A DNA stretch of 7,099 nucleotides from Chloroflexota bacterium. GTDB lineage: Bacteria > Chloroflexota > Anaerolineae > Anaerolineales > Villigracilaceae. This document shows positions 1 to 5,835 of this stretch, piece after piece. Where the stretch lies: NCBI GenBank assembly GCA_016191985.1, contig JACPVB010000185.1, positions 1 through 7,099 on the forward strand, in the 5' to 3' direction. The notes beneath the pieces were generated by a model that did no database searches, had not been told where the DNA came from, and saw only the letters and a program-made list of their open reading frames with translations. Every line of letters starts with the position of its first letter. The stretch's first letter is position 1. The position numbers and the translations under genes are program-made.

Positions 1-1
1 T

Positions 2-1417
2 CTTTTGGTGGCGGGCGGCGCGCTTGGTTCCGCTTTTATTCCGACTTTCACTGGATTGCTTGCCAAAGACGAAAAGGATTCCGCCTGGCGGCTGGCTTCT
101 TCGCTGGCAAATGCGGTCACGCTGACCCTCAGCCTGCTTGCCCTGCTATCTGCATTGTTCGCCCCGCAAGTGGTGCGCTACGCGCTGGCCCCGGGCTTCT
201 CTGAAAAACCAGAGTTGTTTGCGTTGACAATTTCATTGCTTCGTATTCAACTTGTTTCGGCAGTGTTGTTTGGCCTGGGCGGCTTGATCGTTGGCATTCT
301 CAACGCGCATAAAATTTTCCTTGTGCCAGCGTTGACTCCGGCCATGTATCAATTGGGAATCATATTCGGCGCGTTGGTTCTTTCGCCATCGATGGGAATT
401 TACGGCCTCGCATGGGGCGTGGTGATCGGCTCGGTGCTTTATTTGCTAGTTCAATTTCCATCACTCTTCAAACTGGAAAAACAACACTCGCCACTTTCCA
501 CTCCCTATTCTTCGCTTGGCTTGCACGACTCTAATGTCCGACGAGTGATCTTCTTGATGGGTCCCCGTCTCATCGGCGTGGCAGTGGTGCAGTTAAATTT
601 CTGGGTCAATATTCGGCTGGCTTCAGATATGCTCGAAGGAAGTGTGGCGAGTCTGGCCTATAGTTTTTCGTTGATGATTATGGCGCAGGCGGCCATTGCC
701 CAATCGGTGGCGATTGCGGCGATGCCAACGTTTTCGGCGCAACATGCGCTCGGCCAGCAGGATGAAATGCGCTCGTCGCTGGCTTCGTCTCTGCGCGGGA
801 TTTTGTTCATGGCGATTCCTGCCAGCGTGGGATTGATCCTTCTGCGCGTGCCGCTGGTTTCATTTTTATTCCAGCGCGGCAAATTCGACGAGCAGGATGT
901 GCAACTGACGGCCTGGGCATTGCTCTGGTATGCCGCTGGCATGGTGGGGCATTCTGTGATGGAGATTCTCACCCGCGCCTTTTATGCGCAGCACGATACG
1001 AAGACCCCCGTCATCATCGGCACGATTGCAATGGGATTGAATGTAATCTTCAGCATTGCCTTCTCGAAGTGGTTTGCTTCGCTGGGCTGGTTCCCCCACG
1101 GCGGACTCGCGCTGGCAAATTCACTGGCCACTGCGCTCGAAGCCACTGCCTTATTTATCGTGATGCGAAAACGATTGAATGGGATCCAAGGCGGGCATAT
1201 TTTACGCGGAGCAATCCCCTCCGCAGTGGCAGCACTCGGTATGGGACTTTGCATTTACGGCTGGTTATATTTTGGAAATCATTTCAGCGCGTGGATTCTG
1301 ACAATTGCAAGCGTCGTTATCGGCGGCGGAGTGTATGTGGCAGTGTTGTTTGTGCTGCGTGTGCCGGAGTTGACGTATATTAAAAATGGGGTGATGAGAA
1401 GGTTGAGAAAGAATTGA
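2..1417 (+). CDS. murJ: Lipid II flippase MurJ, 5'-truncated by window edge
   Basis: MurJ is an inner-membrane protein of the MOP/MVF superfamily that flips the peptidoglycan precursor lipid II to the outer face of the membrane. The open frame runs in from the left edge with no start codon of its own; the first visible residues (VAGGALGSAFIPTF) align with the FAEGAFSQAFVP segment of E. coli MurJ, so about 50 N-terminal residues, including the first membrane segment, are missing. Numbering from the TTG codon at position 5, family hallmarks follow in order: MGPRLIGVAVVQ (185-196), an arginine in SSLRGILF (R264) that aligns with the functionally important E. coli R270, FQRGKF (289-294) and FYAQHDTKTPV (326-336). 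Many hydrophobic segments fit the 14-helix fold, and the C-terminus ends in a basic tail (MRRLRKN). It is convergent with the DUF212 gene. The family call is firm; the residue alignment to E. coli is from memory. Confidence 0.95.
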   Translation, partial: LLVAGGALGSAFIPTFTGLLAKDEKDSAWRLASSLANAVTLTLSLLALLSALFAPQVVRYALAPGFSEKPELFALTISLLRIQLVSAVLFGLGGLIVGILNAHKIFLVPALTPAMYQLGIIFGALVLSPSMGIYGLAWGVVIGSVLYLLVQFPSLFKLEKQHSPLSTPYSSLGLHDSNVRRVIFLMGPRLIGVAVVQLNFWVNIRLASDMLEGSVASLAYSFSLMIMAQAAIAQSVAIAAMPTFSAQHALGQQDEMRSSLASSLRGILFMAIPASVGLILLRVPLVSFLFQRGKFDEQDVQLTAWALLWYAAGMVGHSVMEILTRAFYAQHDTKTPVIIGTIAMGLNVIFSIAFSKWFASLGWFPHGGLALANSLATALEATALFIVMRKRLNGIQGGHILRGAIPSAVAALGMGLCIYGWLYFGNHFSAWILTIASVVIGGGVYVAVLFVLRVPELTYIKNGVMRRLRKN

Positions 1418-1422
1418 TGTGA

Positions 1423-1510
1423 GTGCGTCGCACCTTACTTAATGAGAAAATTCCAATCGATAAGATTCTGCTCATTAATAAGATTAATCCACCCGTCTGG
1501 TGCGACGCAC
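1423..1510. repeat. Nested inverted repeat in the convergent murJ / DUF212 gap
   Basis: GTGCGTCGCACC (1423-1434) is perfectly complementary to GGTGCGACGCAC (1499-1510), and inside it TTAATGAG (1439-1446) pairs with CTCATTAA (1471-1478). Each outer arm is also nearly self-palindromic (GTGCG-T-CGCAC), so each can fold alone as a small hairpin. The position between two converging genes would suit a bidirectional terminator, but neither side has a proper T-tract. A dispersed palindromic repeat is the alternative. The structure is seen directly; its role is inferred. Confidence 0.6.
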
Positions 1511-1522
1511 CCTCTTGTTGTT

Positions 1523-1975
1523 CTACGGCCAAACCATCCATTGCATGGTAGCGACGATGAGACCCAAAATAATGCCACCGATCACTTCCAGCGGGGTGTG
1601 GCCGATGACTTCTTTTAATTCGTTCTCGTCCCACATGTGACCTTTGAGCAATTCCTCGAACAGCACGTTGATCCGCTCCGCGTGCATGCCGGCCTGCCTG
1701 CGGACACCCGCGGCATCATGCGTGACGATCATGGTGATGGCAACGGCCATTGCAAATACGGGAGTATCAAAGCCGTGATACAGCCCTGTGGCAAGCGTCC
1801 CTGCCACCATCAATGCGGAATGCGAAGAGGGCATTCCGCCCGGGGCAAACAACATGGCCCACATCCAGCGGCGTGAGCGCAGATATTCGGTGGGGATTTT
1901 CAAAATCTGCGCCAACAGCCAGGCCGTCAGCACAGCGATCAAAACTTTATTTACGATCAACTGTTCAAATATCAT
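1523..1975 (-). CDS. Divergent PAP2 family protein (DUF212, YuiD-like)
   Basis: A 150-residue small membrane protein of the DUF212 family, a divergent relative of PAP2 acid phosphatases. Visible motifs are GGMPSSHSA (46-54, the PAP2-type PSSHS core), HDAAGVRRQAG (86-96; most relatives as I recall have Y rather than H at the first position) and GHTPLEVIGG (125-134). Hydrophobic stretches at about 9-25, 55-65, 72-86 and 131-148 indicate an integral membrane protein. The length is normal for the family and the protein appears intact. The ATG overlaps the xseB stop as ATGA (1975 down to 1972), so translation is probably coupled to xseB. No clear Shine-Dalgarno is needed or seen; the preceding bases encode the acidic XseB tail. 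The substrate is unknown; phosphatase activity on lipid phosphates is only inferred from the PAP2 similarity. Confidence 0.92.
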   Translation of the reverse strand: MIFEQLIVNKVLIAVLTAWLLAQILKIPTEYLRSRRWMWAMLFAPGGMPSSHSALMVAGTLATGLYHGFDTPVFAMAVAITMIVTHDAAGVRRQAGMHAERINVLFEELLKGHMWDENELKEVIGHTPLEVIGGIILGLIVATMQWMVWP

Positions 1976-2217
1976 TCGGGTTCTTCTTCAAATGGGATAA
2001 CCGACTCGCCGACCAGTTTCTGTACCTTGAGCTGGGCAGACTCAAGCAAAGCGCCGCAATGCGCCGCCAATGCCTGTCCCCGTTCAAACAGCTTCATAGA
2101 ATCTTCGAGCGGGTTCTGTTCGCCTTCGAGCGATTCGACAATGCCTTCCAGTTCGGCGAGGGCTTCTTCGTATGTCAATTCTTCCACAGGTTTTAGGGAT
2201 GATTTTGTTTTTGCCAT
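1972..2217 (-). CDS. xseB: Exonuclease VII small subunit
   Basis: XseB binds the XseA large subunit to form exonuclease VII, a cytoplasmic, metal-independent nuclease that degrades single-stranded DNA from both ends to oligonucleotides and works in mismatch repair and DNA damage tolerance. The 81-residue product has the family signature in a helical hairpin: YEEALAELEGIVESLEGE (16-33), NPLEDSMKLFERGQAL (35-50) and a second helix to about residue 69, followed by an acidic tail. I chose the ATG at 2217 because it matches the family N-terminus and is preceded by GGAG with 5-base spacing (plus-strand 2223-2226). A longer in-frame start at 2292 would add 25 residues read from a palindromic repeat and is rejected. 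The stop overlaps the next gene by 4 bases. Confidence 0.95.
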   Translation of the reverse strand: MAKTKSSLKPVEELTYEEALAELEGIVESLEGEQNPLEDSMKLFERGQALAAHCGALLESAQLKVQKLVGESVIPFEEEPE

Positions 2218-2222
2218 GATTG

Positions 2223-2226
2223 CTCC
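2223..2226 (-). promoter_or_regulatory. Shine-Dalgarno of xseB, decides the start
   Basis: On the minus strand the bases before the 2217 ATG read GGAGCAATC, giving a GGAG core 5 bases upstream. This favours the 81-residue start over the upstream in-frame codon at 2292. Confidence 0.7.
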
Positions 2227-2242
2227 AAGCGATTTACGATTA

Positions 2243-2290
2243 GTGGTCGAGTAGCCCCGAATGTTCTTAGAGGGGCGTACACTGCACCAC
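2243..2290. repeat. Short palindromic repeat between xseA and xseB
   Basis: The left arm GTGGTCGAGTAGCCCC (2243-2258) faces the right arm GGGGCGTACACTGCACCAC (2272-2290), whose reverse complement is GTGGTGCAGTGTACGCCCC. The arms match at both ends (GTGGT and GCCCC) with a variable middle, enclosing a 13-base loop. It begins one base after the xseA stop codon and occupies most of the 74-bp gap to xseB. Its end motifs TGGTCGAGTAGC and GGGGCGTA recur in the 146-bp element at 5836-5981, so it is probably a short member of a dispersed repeat family. In xseA-xseB mRNA it would form a hairpin that could affect processing or partial termination, which is inference. Confidence 0.65.
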
Positions 2291-2291
2291 A

Positions 2292-3515
2292 CTACGTTTT
2301 GCGCAGTGCGGTGTCGAGACCACGGTGCACTTCAAACTCTCCATCACTCACGCGGACGTTCATCTCGCCCTGCGCTTGTGAGACTTTGCCGACAACCTTG
2401 CCGTCACTTTTCCGCGTGATGATAGCATATCCGCGGGCAAGCACGCCTTCGGGATTCAACGCTTGCAGGCGTTTTGATATTCCATCTACGCTGGCGGAAT
2501 GCAATTGGATGCGATGATGTAGAGCGGAAAACGCGCGGCGGGAAAGTTCGTCAAGATGCTGATATTCAGAGAGGATTCTTCGTTCGGGAGAAACGTATTT
2601 GAGGCGGGATGCTACAGCGGAGAGAAATGCTTTTTGGTCAGCGAGCAGGCCGGAGATTAAGTCCGTGAGGCGGGATTGGTAAGTGGAAAGTTGAAAGTGA
2701 AGATCGTCCAAAGTCGTTTGAGTCGCCAGTTCCGCGGCGGCGGTGGGAGTCGGGGCACGGAGGTCGGCGGCGAAATCGCAGAGGGTGAAATCTGTTTCGT
2801 GGCCGACGCCGGAGATGATCGGCGCTTTTGAATCCACAACCGCACGGACAACGCGCTCATCATTGAATGCCCATAAATCTTCGATGGAGCCGCCACCGCG
2901 TGCGAGCAGGATAACATCTGGAGACTGGAGATTGAGAGACTGGATGGCTTTTACAAGAGCGGGCGGGGCCTCGATACCTTGAACGGGAGATGGCGCGAGA
3001 ATCACGTGCGCAAGAGGCAGGCGGCGGCGGATGGTGTTGAGCATATCGCGCAGGGCCGCGCCTGTTGCAGAGGTGATAATGCCGATCTTTTGTGGAAGCT
3101 CAGGAATGGGGCGCTTGCGTTCGGGGTCGAAGAGACCTTCGGCTTCAAGCATGGCTTTGAGCCGCGAAAATTCCTGAAAGAGCACTCCTTCGCCTTTGGC
3201 CTGGATGAGGCTGGCGATGAGTTGATATTGTCCCTGCGGCTCGTAAACGGCGATCTTGCCATGCACTTCCACGGCTGCGCCTTCCTGAAGATTTGGGCGC
3301 GTGCGCAGGGCTTCGGTTTTCCACATCACACAGCGGAGCGATGCGTTTTTATCTTTGAGCGTGAAATAGATATGGCCTGAAGCGGGGCGCGAGAGGTTGG
3401 AGATTTCGCCAGTCACCCACACATCCTGCAATTCGGGATTATCCTCCAAAAGTTTGCGAATGCGAAAGGTAAGTTGAGAAACAGTGAGCGTAGTGGAGAA
3501 CAAATCAGGTTGCAT
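2292..3515 (-). CDS. xseA: Exonuclease VII large subunit
   Basis: XseA is the catalytic subunit of exonuclease VII, acting in the cytoplasm on single-stranded DNA with XseB. From the ATG at 3515 the product is 407 residues: an N-terminal OB-fold nucleic-acid-binding domain (about 8-105; VWVTGEISN at 32-40 and GHIYFTLKD at 47-55), the catalytic domain with GIITSATGAALRD (145-157), RGGGSIEDLWAFND (206-219), GVGHETDFT (236-244) and APTPTAAAE (254-262), a long helical, coiled-coil-like segment that binds XseB (about 265-345), and the C-terminal LNPEGVLARGYAI (353-365). This is a little shorter than the E. coli enzyme but intact. The start matches the family N-terminus (xTVSQL...); an in-frame GTG at 3677 would add 54 residues read partly from a repeat and is rejected. 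No Shine-Dalgarno is visible before the chosen ATG. It heads the xseA-xseB-DUF212 run. Confidence 0.95.
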   Translation of the reverse strand: MQPDLFSTTLTVSQLTFRIRKLLEDNPELQDVWVTGEISNLSRPASGHIYFTLKDKNASLRCVMWKTEALRTRPNLQEGAAVEVHGKIAVYEPQGQYQLIASLIQAKGEGVLFQEFSRLKAMLEAEGLFDPERKRPIPELPQKIGIITSATGAALRDMLNTIRRRLPLAHVILAPSPVQGIEAPPALVKAIQSLNLQSPDVILLARGGGSIEDLWAFNDERVVRAVVDSKAPIISGVGHETDFTLCDFAADLRAPTPTAAAELATQTTLDDLHFQLSTYQSRLTDLISGLLADQKAFLSAVASRLKYVSPERRILSEYQHLDELSRRAFSALHHRIQLHSASVDGISKRLQALNPEGVLARGYAIITRKSDGKVVGKVSQAQGEMNVRVSDGEFEVHRGLDTALRKT

Positions 3516-3555
3516 TGGGCGTAGGATAATCGAAAATGAAGGAATGGGGAATGGG

Positions 3556-3584
3556 AAAATAGAGGCGCTGAAAAAATCGTTCAA
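3556..3584 (-). promoter_or_regulatory. Candidate sigma-70-type promoter for xseA
   Basis: On the minus strand TTGAAC (plus-strand 3579-3584) is followed after 17 bases by TATTTT (3556-3561), 4/6 matches each to the -35 and -10 consensus with ideal spacing. Transcription would begin near 3549, leaving a roughly 34-base pyrimidine-rich leader with no Shine-Dalgarno. A nearer alternative -10, TATCCT, lies 7 bases before the ATG and would give a leaderless message. Neither is proven. Confidence 0.35.
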
Positions 3585-3654
3585 CGTGGAAAGTTTTCCC
3601 AATGTGTAATTCCTGTTTTTGCTCTTTGGTGTTTGGTGGGGTTGCTTATTTTTC

Positions 3655-3748
3655 GCCACGGAGATCACAGAGACCACAGCCCGTCCTGGCCGACGGGCTA
3701 GGGAGAAAAACCTTTTAAAATCTCCGTGCTCTCCGTGTGCTCTGTGGT
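3655..3748. repeat. Nested palindromic repeat with an inner 8-bp hairpin
   Basis: The left arm (3655-3678, containing CCACGGAGATCACAGAG) and right arm (3721-3748, containing CTCCGTGTGCTCTGTGGT) are imperfect inverted copies, about 17 of 24 positions complementary with several G-T wobbles. Within them AGCCCGTC (3678-3685) and GACGGGCT (3692-3699) form a perfect 8-bp stem around a 6-base loop. The right arm also repeats CTCCGTG in tandem (3722-3728 and 3731-3737). The layout resembles dispersed intergenic palindromes found in environmental bacterial genomes. The family is not identified. Confidence 0.6.
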
Positions 3749-3808
3749 AAGACGGGTTTTCACCCCACTTAATCCTGAAGAGCCTTCCTTTTTTTGTTCT
3801 CGCAAAAC

Positions 3809-3847
3809 GCAGAAAAACGCAGAAGTTTTCTCTCAGCGTTTTTCTGC
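3809..3847. repeat. Perfect 12-bp inverted repeat abutting the GT39 promoter
   Basis: GCAGAAAAACGC (3809-3820) and GCGTTTTTCTGC (3836-3847) are exact reverse complements separated by 15 bases. The right arm runs into the TGC of the extended -10 box of the following gene, so the pair spans the -35/-10 spacer region. It could be an operator or simply one more palindromic repeat; in the plausible transcript of the glycosyltransferase gene it lies upstream of the start, so it is not an RNA leader structure. Confidence 0.55.
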
Positions 3848-3853
3848 TAGAAT
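3845..3853 (+). promoter_or_regulatory. Extended -10 promoter of the GT39 gene
   Basis: TGCTAGAAT matches the extended -10 pattern TGnTAnAAT and is preceded by a T-run; there is no good -35 box 17 bases upstream (GTTTTC). It ends 12 bases before the ATG at 3866, so the transcript would start about 5-6 bases before the start codon. The intervening CTTTTCATCATC has no Shine-Dalgarno. The same TTTTTCTGCTASAATC context recurs before the HIT gene. Confidence 0.55.
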
Positions 3854-3865
3854 CTTTTCATCATC

Positions 3866-5311
3866 ATGGTTTCCTTGAAAACTCTTTTCACAGAATTTTG
3901 GAAAAACTTTCGACAGACGAATCTCCAGGGGAGGAGGGTAATCATTGCCTGTATCACAATCCTGGCATCCATCCTCATCGGAGTCCGGTATGCCAACGAG
4001 CCGTACATCCACATCACGCCGATCATCATTTGGGTTTATTCCATCCTGATATGCTTTGCGGCTCTGTATCCAACTCAAAAATCCGCTCTGTTTGAAGATA
4101 AATTCAACCGCGCACGGCTCGGTCTTCTCGGCCTGCTTGCAATTGCCTTTTTTCTGCGCATCGTCAACCTGGCGGATTCGCCACCCGGGTTTCATCCAGA
4201 TGAAGCTGGGTCTGTGGAGTTTGCATTACTGAACATCTTCCCTCCCGATCTAAACTGGATGACCATCAACCCGCTTCGCACGGGACTGGATTCACAGCCT
4301 GTTTTCTACAGCTACATCCTCCGCCTGAGCATGGCGTTGTTTGGCTTCACCATGAAGGGCGCGCGCATGTCCAGCGTCATCGCAGGGACATTATCCATTG
4401 CGGGAATTTTTCTCATGGTGAATGAAACGGCTGGGCGTAAAACGGCCTGGCTGGCAGCCATTCTGATGACCGTCTATCATTATCATATCCACTGGTCTCG
4501 TGTTGCGCTCAGCAACATCTGGGTGACCTTACTCCTGCCGCTCGCTCTGGGGCTTTTTTTACGAGGCTGGCGCAAGGGACAGGAAAGCGGCGCGCTGCTG
4601 GCGGGTCTTTGCCTTGGGTTGACAGCATATCTTTACACAGGCGGTTACATCCTGGTCTTTCTGCTCGCCATCATCATCTGGCAAACCTGGTGGGCAGCGG
4701 AAGACCGCATCCGTTTGACAGTTTATATTGGAAAGATGCTTGCAATTGCAACGGTGACAGCCGCGCCGTTGATCGTCTTCTCTTTAATAAAACCCGATCA
4801 CTTTTTTGATCGTGTCAACACCATTTTTGGATGGGGGACCGGAACAGCGGCTCTTACACTGGGCGGAACCGCCAGCCAGTGGGATTATTTTGTCTACCAG
4901 TTTACACGCTCGTTTGGCGCGTACAACATTTATACAGATGTGACCGGTTTCTATGCACCGGAAATCCCGTTTTTGATCGGTGTTTCATCCCTATTATTCC
5001 TGGTCGGCATTGCGTTATCTGTTTGGAGGAAACAATTTTTACCGGTGGCATGGGTGATACTCGTCACCATTTTGGGCGGAGCGATGATGATTGGCACGCC
5101 AGCTTCATCACATTTCATCCCTGTCATTCCCGCCATTTGCTGGCTGGTGGCCGTTCCCATTCAGCAGGTCAGCGAAAGTAAAAGACCGTATTGGGCTTAT
5201 CTGCTGCTGGCCGCCGTCCTCATCGTTGACCTTTCGTTTTACTTTGCGGTATATTCCGCAAGCCCGCACGGGGATTTCACTGTGCCGTTCCCCTCGGTCC
5301 CTCTCCATTAA
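3866..5311 (+). CDS. ArnT-like (GT39/GT-C) membrane glycosyltransferase
   Basis: A 481-residue multi-pass membrane protein of the ArnT/PMT-like GT-C class, which transfers sugars from polyprenyl-phosphate donors to acceptors at the outer face of the membrane. After a short basic cytoplasmic tail come hydrophobic segments at about 23-40, 49-68 and 84-101, then the first external loop with GFHPDEAGSVEFAL (108-121), whose D112-E113 pair fits the catalytic acidic motif of this class. Further membrane segments lie at about 147-160, 170-186, 192-205, 217-233, 242-272, 285-307, 366-386, 391-410, 415-431 and 441-463; SRVALSN (211-217) is another conserved-looking loop. About 13 helices in total. There is no large C-terminal soluble domain. 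The ATG at 3866 follows a good extended -10 and is the only sensible start. Donor and acceptor cannot be read from the sequence. It stands alone, followed after 34 bp by the separately promoted HIT gene. Confidence 0.85.
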   Translation: MVSLKTLFTEFWKNFRQTNLQGRRVIIACITILASILIGVRYANEPYIHITPIIIWVYSILICFAALYPTQKSALFEDKFNRARLGLLGLLAIAFFLRIVNLADSPPGFHPDEAGSVEFALLNIFPPDLNWMTINPLRTGLDSQPVFYSYILRLSMALFGFTMKGARMSSVIAGTLSIAGIFLMVNETAGRKTAWLAAILMTVYHYHIHWSRVALSNIWVTLLLPLALGLFLRGWRKGQESGALLAGLCLGLTAYLYTGGYILVFLLAIIIWQTWWAAEDRIRLTVYIGKMLAIATVTAAPLIVFSLIKPDHFFDRVNTIFGWGTGTAALTLGGTASQWDYFVYQFTRSFGAYNIYTDVTGFYAPEIPFLIGVSSLLFLVGIALSVWRKQFLPVAWVILVTILGGAMMIGTPASSHFIPVIPAICWLVAVPIQQVSESKRPYWAYLLLAAVLIVDLSFYFAVYSASPHGDFTVPFPSVPLH

Positions 5312-5325
5312 TATCTTTATTTTTC

Positions 5326-5334
5326 TGCTACAAT
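5326..5334 (+). promoter_or_regulatory. Extended -10 promoter of the HIT gene
   Basis: TGCTACAAT fits TGnTAnAAT and sits in the 34-bp gap after the glycosyltransferase stop. It ends 11 bases before the ATG at 5346; the intervening CGCCCCATCCC contains no Shine-Dalgarno. The -35 position (CATTAA) is weak. Context TTTTTCTGCTACAATC differs from the one before the GT39 gene by a single base. Confidence 0.55.
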
Positions 5335-5345
5335 CGCCCCATCCC

Positions 5346-5831
5346 ATGAATCACCTCTGGTCACCCTGGCGTATGACATATATTGAAAACCACACAAAGG
5401 AAGATGGCTGTGTCTTTTGCAACGAACAGGCCAAAACGGATAGCGCAGAGAATCTTATCGCCTTCCGTGGAACGCTCGCGTATGTGATCCTCAACCGCTA
5501 TCCCTACACCAGCGGACATTTAATGGTCATCCCCTTTGAGCATAAGTCTACTTTGGAAGAATTGGACAGTCCAACCCGCGCCGAAATGATGGAGCTCACG
5601 TCGCGCTGCACGGCCATTTTGCGCGATGTCTATCACACGCAATCGTTTAACGTGGGCATCAACATGGGCGAGGCGGCGGGCGCGGGCGTGCTGGGACACG
5701 TTCACATCCACATTGTGCCGCGCTGGGCGGGTGATACAAATTTCATGTCTGCTGTGGGGCAAACGCGTGTGCTGCCCGAAGCACTGGAAGATACATATAA
5801 AAGATTGAAAGAGGCGTTTGATTCAAAATAA
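5346..5831 (+). CDS. HIT family protein (Ap4A hydrolase/phosphorylase-like)
   Basis: A 161-residue cytoplasmic protein of the histidine-triad superfamily, which attacks nucleoside phosphate bonds through a nucleotidyl-histidine intermediate. The triad is plain: GHVHIHIVPRW (117-127) gives H118, H120 and the nucleophile H122. Other hallmarks are the N-terminal LWSPWRMTYI (4-13), seen in the Ap4A phosphorylase-like branch, a CVFC pair (22-25) that may bind zinc, LNRYPYTSGHLMVIP (49-63) and FNVGINMGEAAGAGVLGH (101-118). Length is typical. I chose the ATG at 5346 because it gives this family N-terminus; the frame stays open upstream to 5091 only because it runs under the glycosyltransferase gene. 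It has its own extended -10 and no Shine-Dalgarno, and is followed 5 bases after its stop by a structured repeat. Exact substrate (Ap4A, adenosine phosphosulfate or other) is not decidable here. Confidence 0.93.
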   Translation: MNHLWSPWRMTYIENHTKEDGCVFCNEQAKTDSAENLIAFRGTLAYVILNRYPYTSGHLMVIPFEHKSTLEELDSPTRAEMMELTSRCTAILRDVYHTQSFNVGINMGEAAGAGVLGHVHIHIVPRWAGDTNFMSAVGQTRVLPEALEDTYKRLKEAFDSK

Positions 5832-5835
5832 GATT

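Larger units (their letters stand above)
3516..3865. other. Divergent intergenic region without a gene (350 bp)
   Basis: This stretch separates the minus-strand xseA from the plus-strand glycosyltransferase gene. No reading frame here has a recognisable product; the apparent N-terminal extension of xseA (to 3677) is low-complexity and starts inside a repeat. From left to right it holds a possible xseA promoter (3556-3584), a nested palindromic repeat (3655-3748), pyrimidine-rich sequence with a T-run (3788-3795), overlapping direct copies of AAAACGCAGAA (3804-3814 and 3814-3824), a perfect 12-bp inverted repeat (3809-3847) and an extended -10 box (3845-3853). Confidence 0.75.

Noticed and set aside
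2218..2292. N-terminal extension of xseB to an in-frame ATG at 2292
   Set aside because: The added 25 residues are read through the palindromic repeat; the ATG at 2217 has a GGAG and matches the family length.
3516..3677. N-terminal extension of xseA to an in-frame GTG at 3677
   Set aside because: The extra 54 residues start inside a palindromic repeat and are low-complexity (FPFPIPSFSII); the family N-terminus begins at the ATG at 3515.
5091..5345. HIT protein with an 85-residue N-terminal extension
   Set aside because: The upstream part of that frame lies out of phase under the glycosyltransferase gene; the family N-terminus LWSPWRM begins 4 residues after the ATG at 5346, which has its own promoter.
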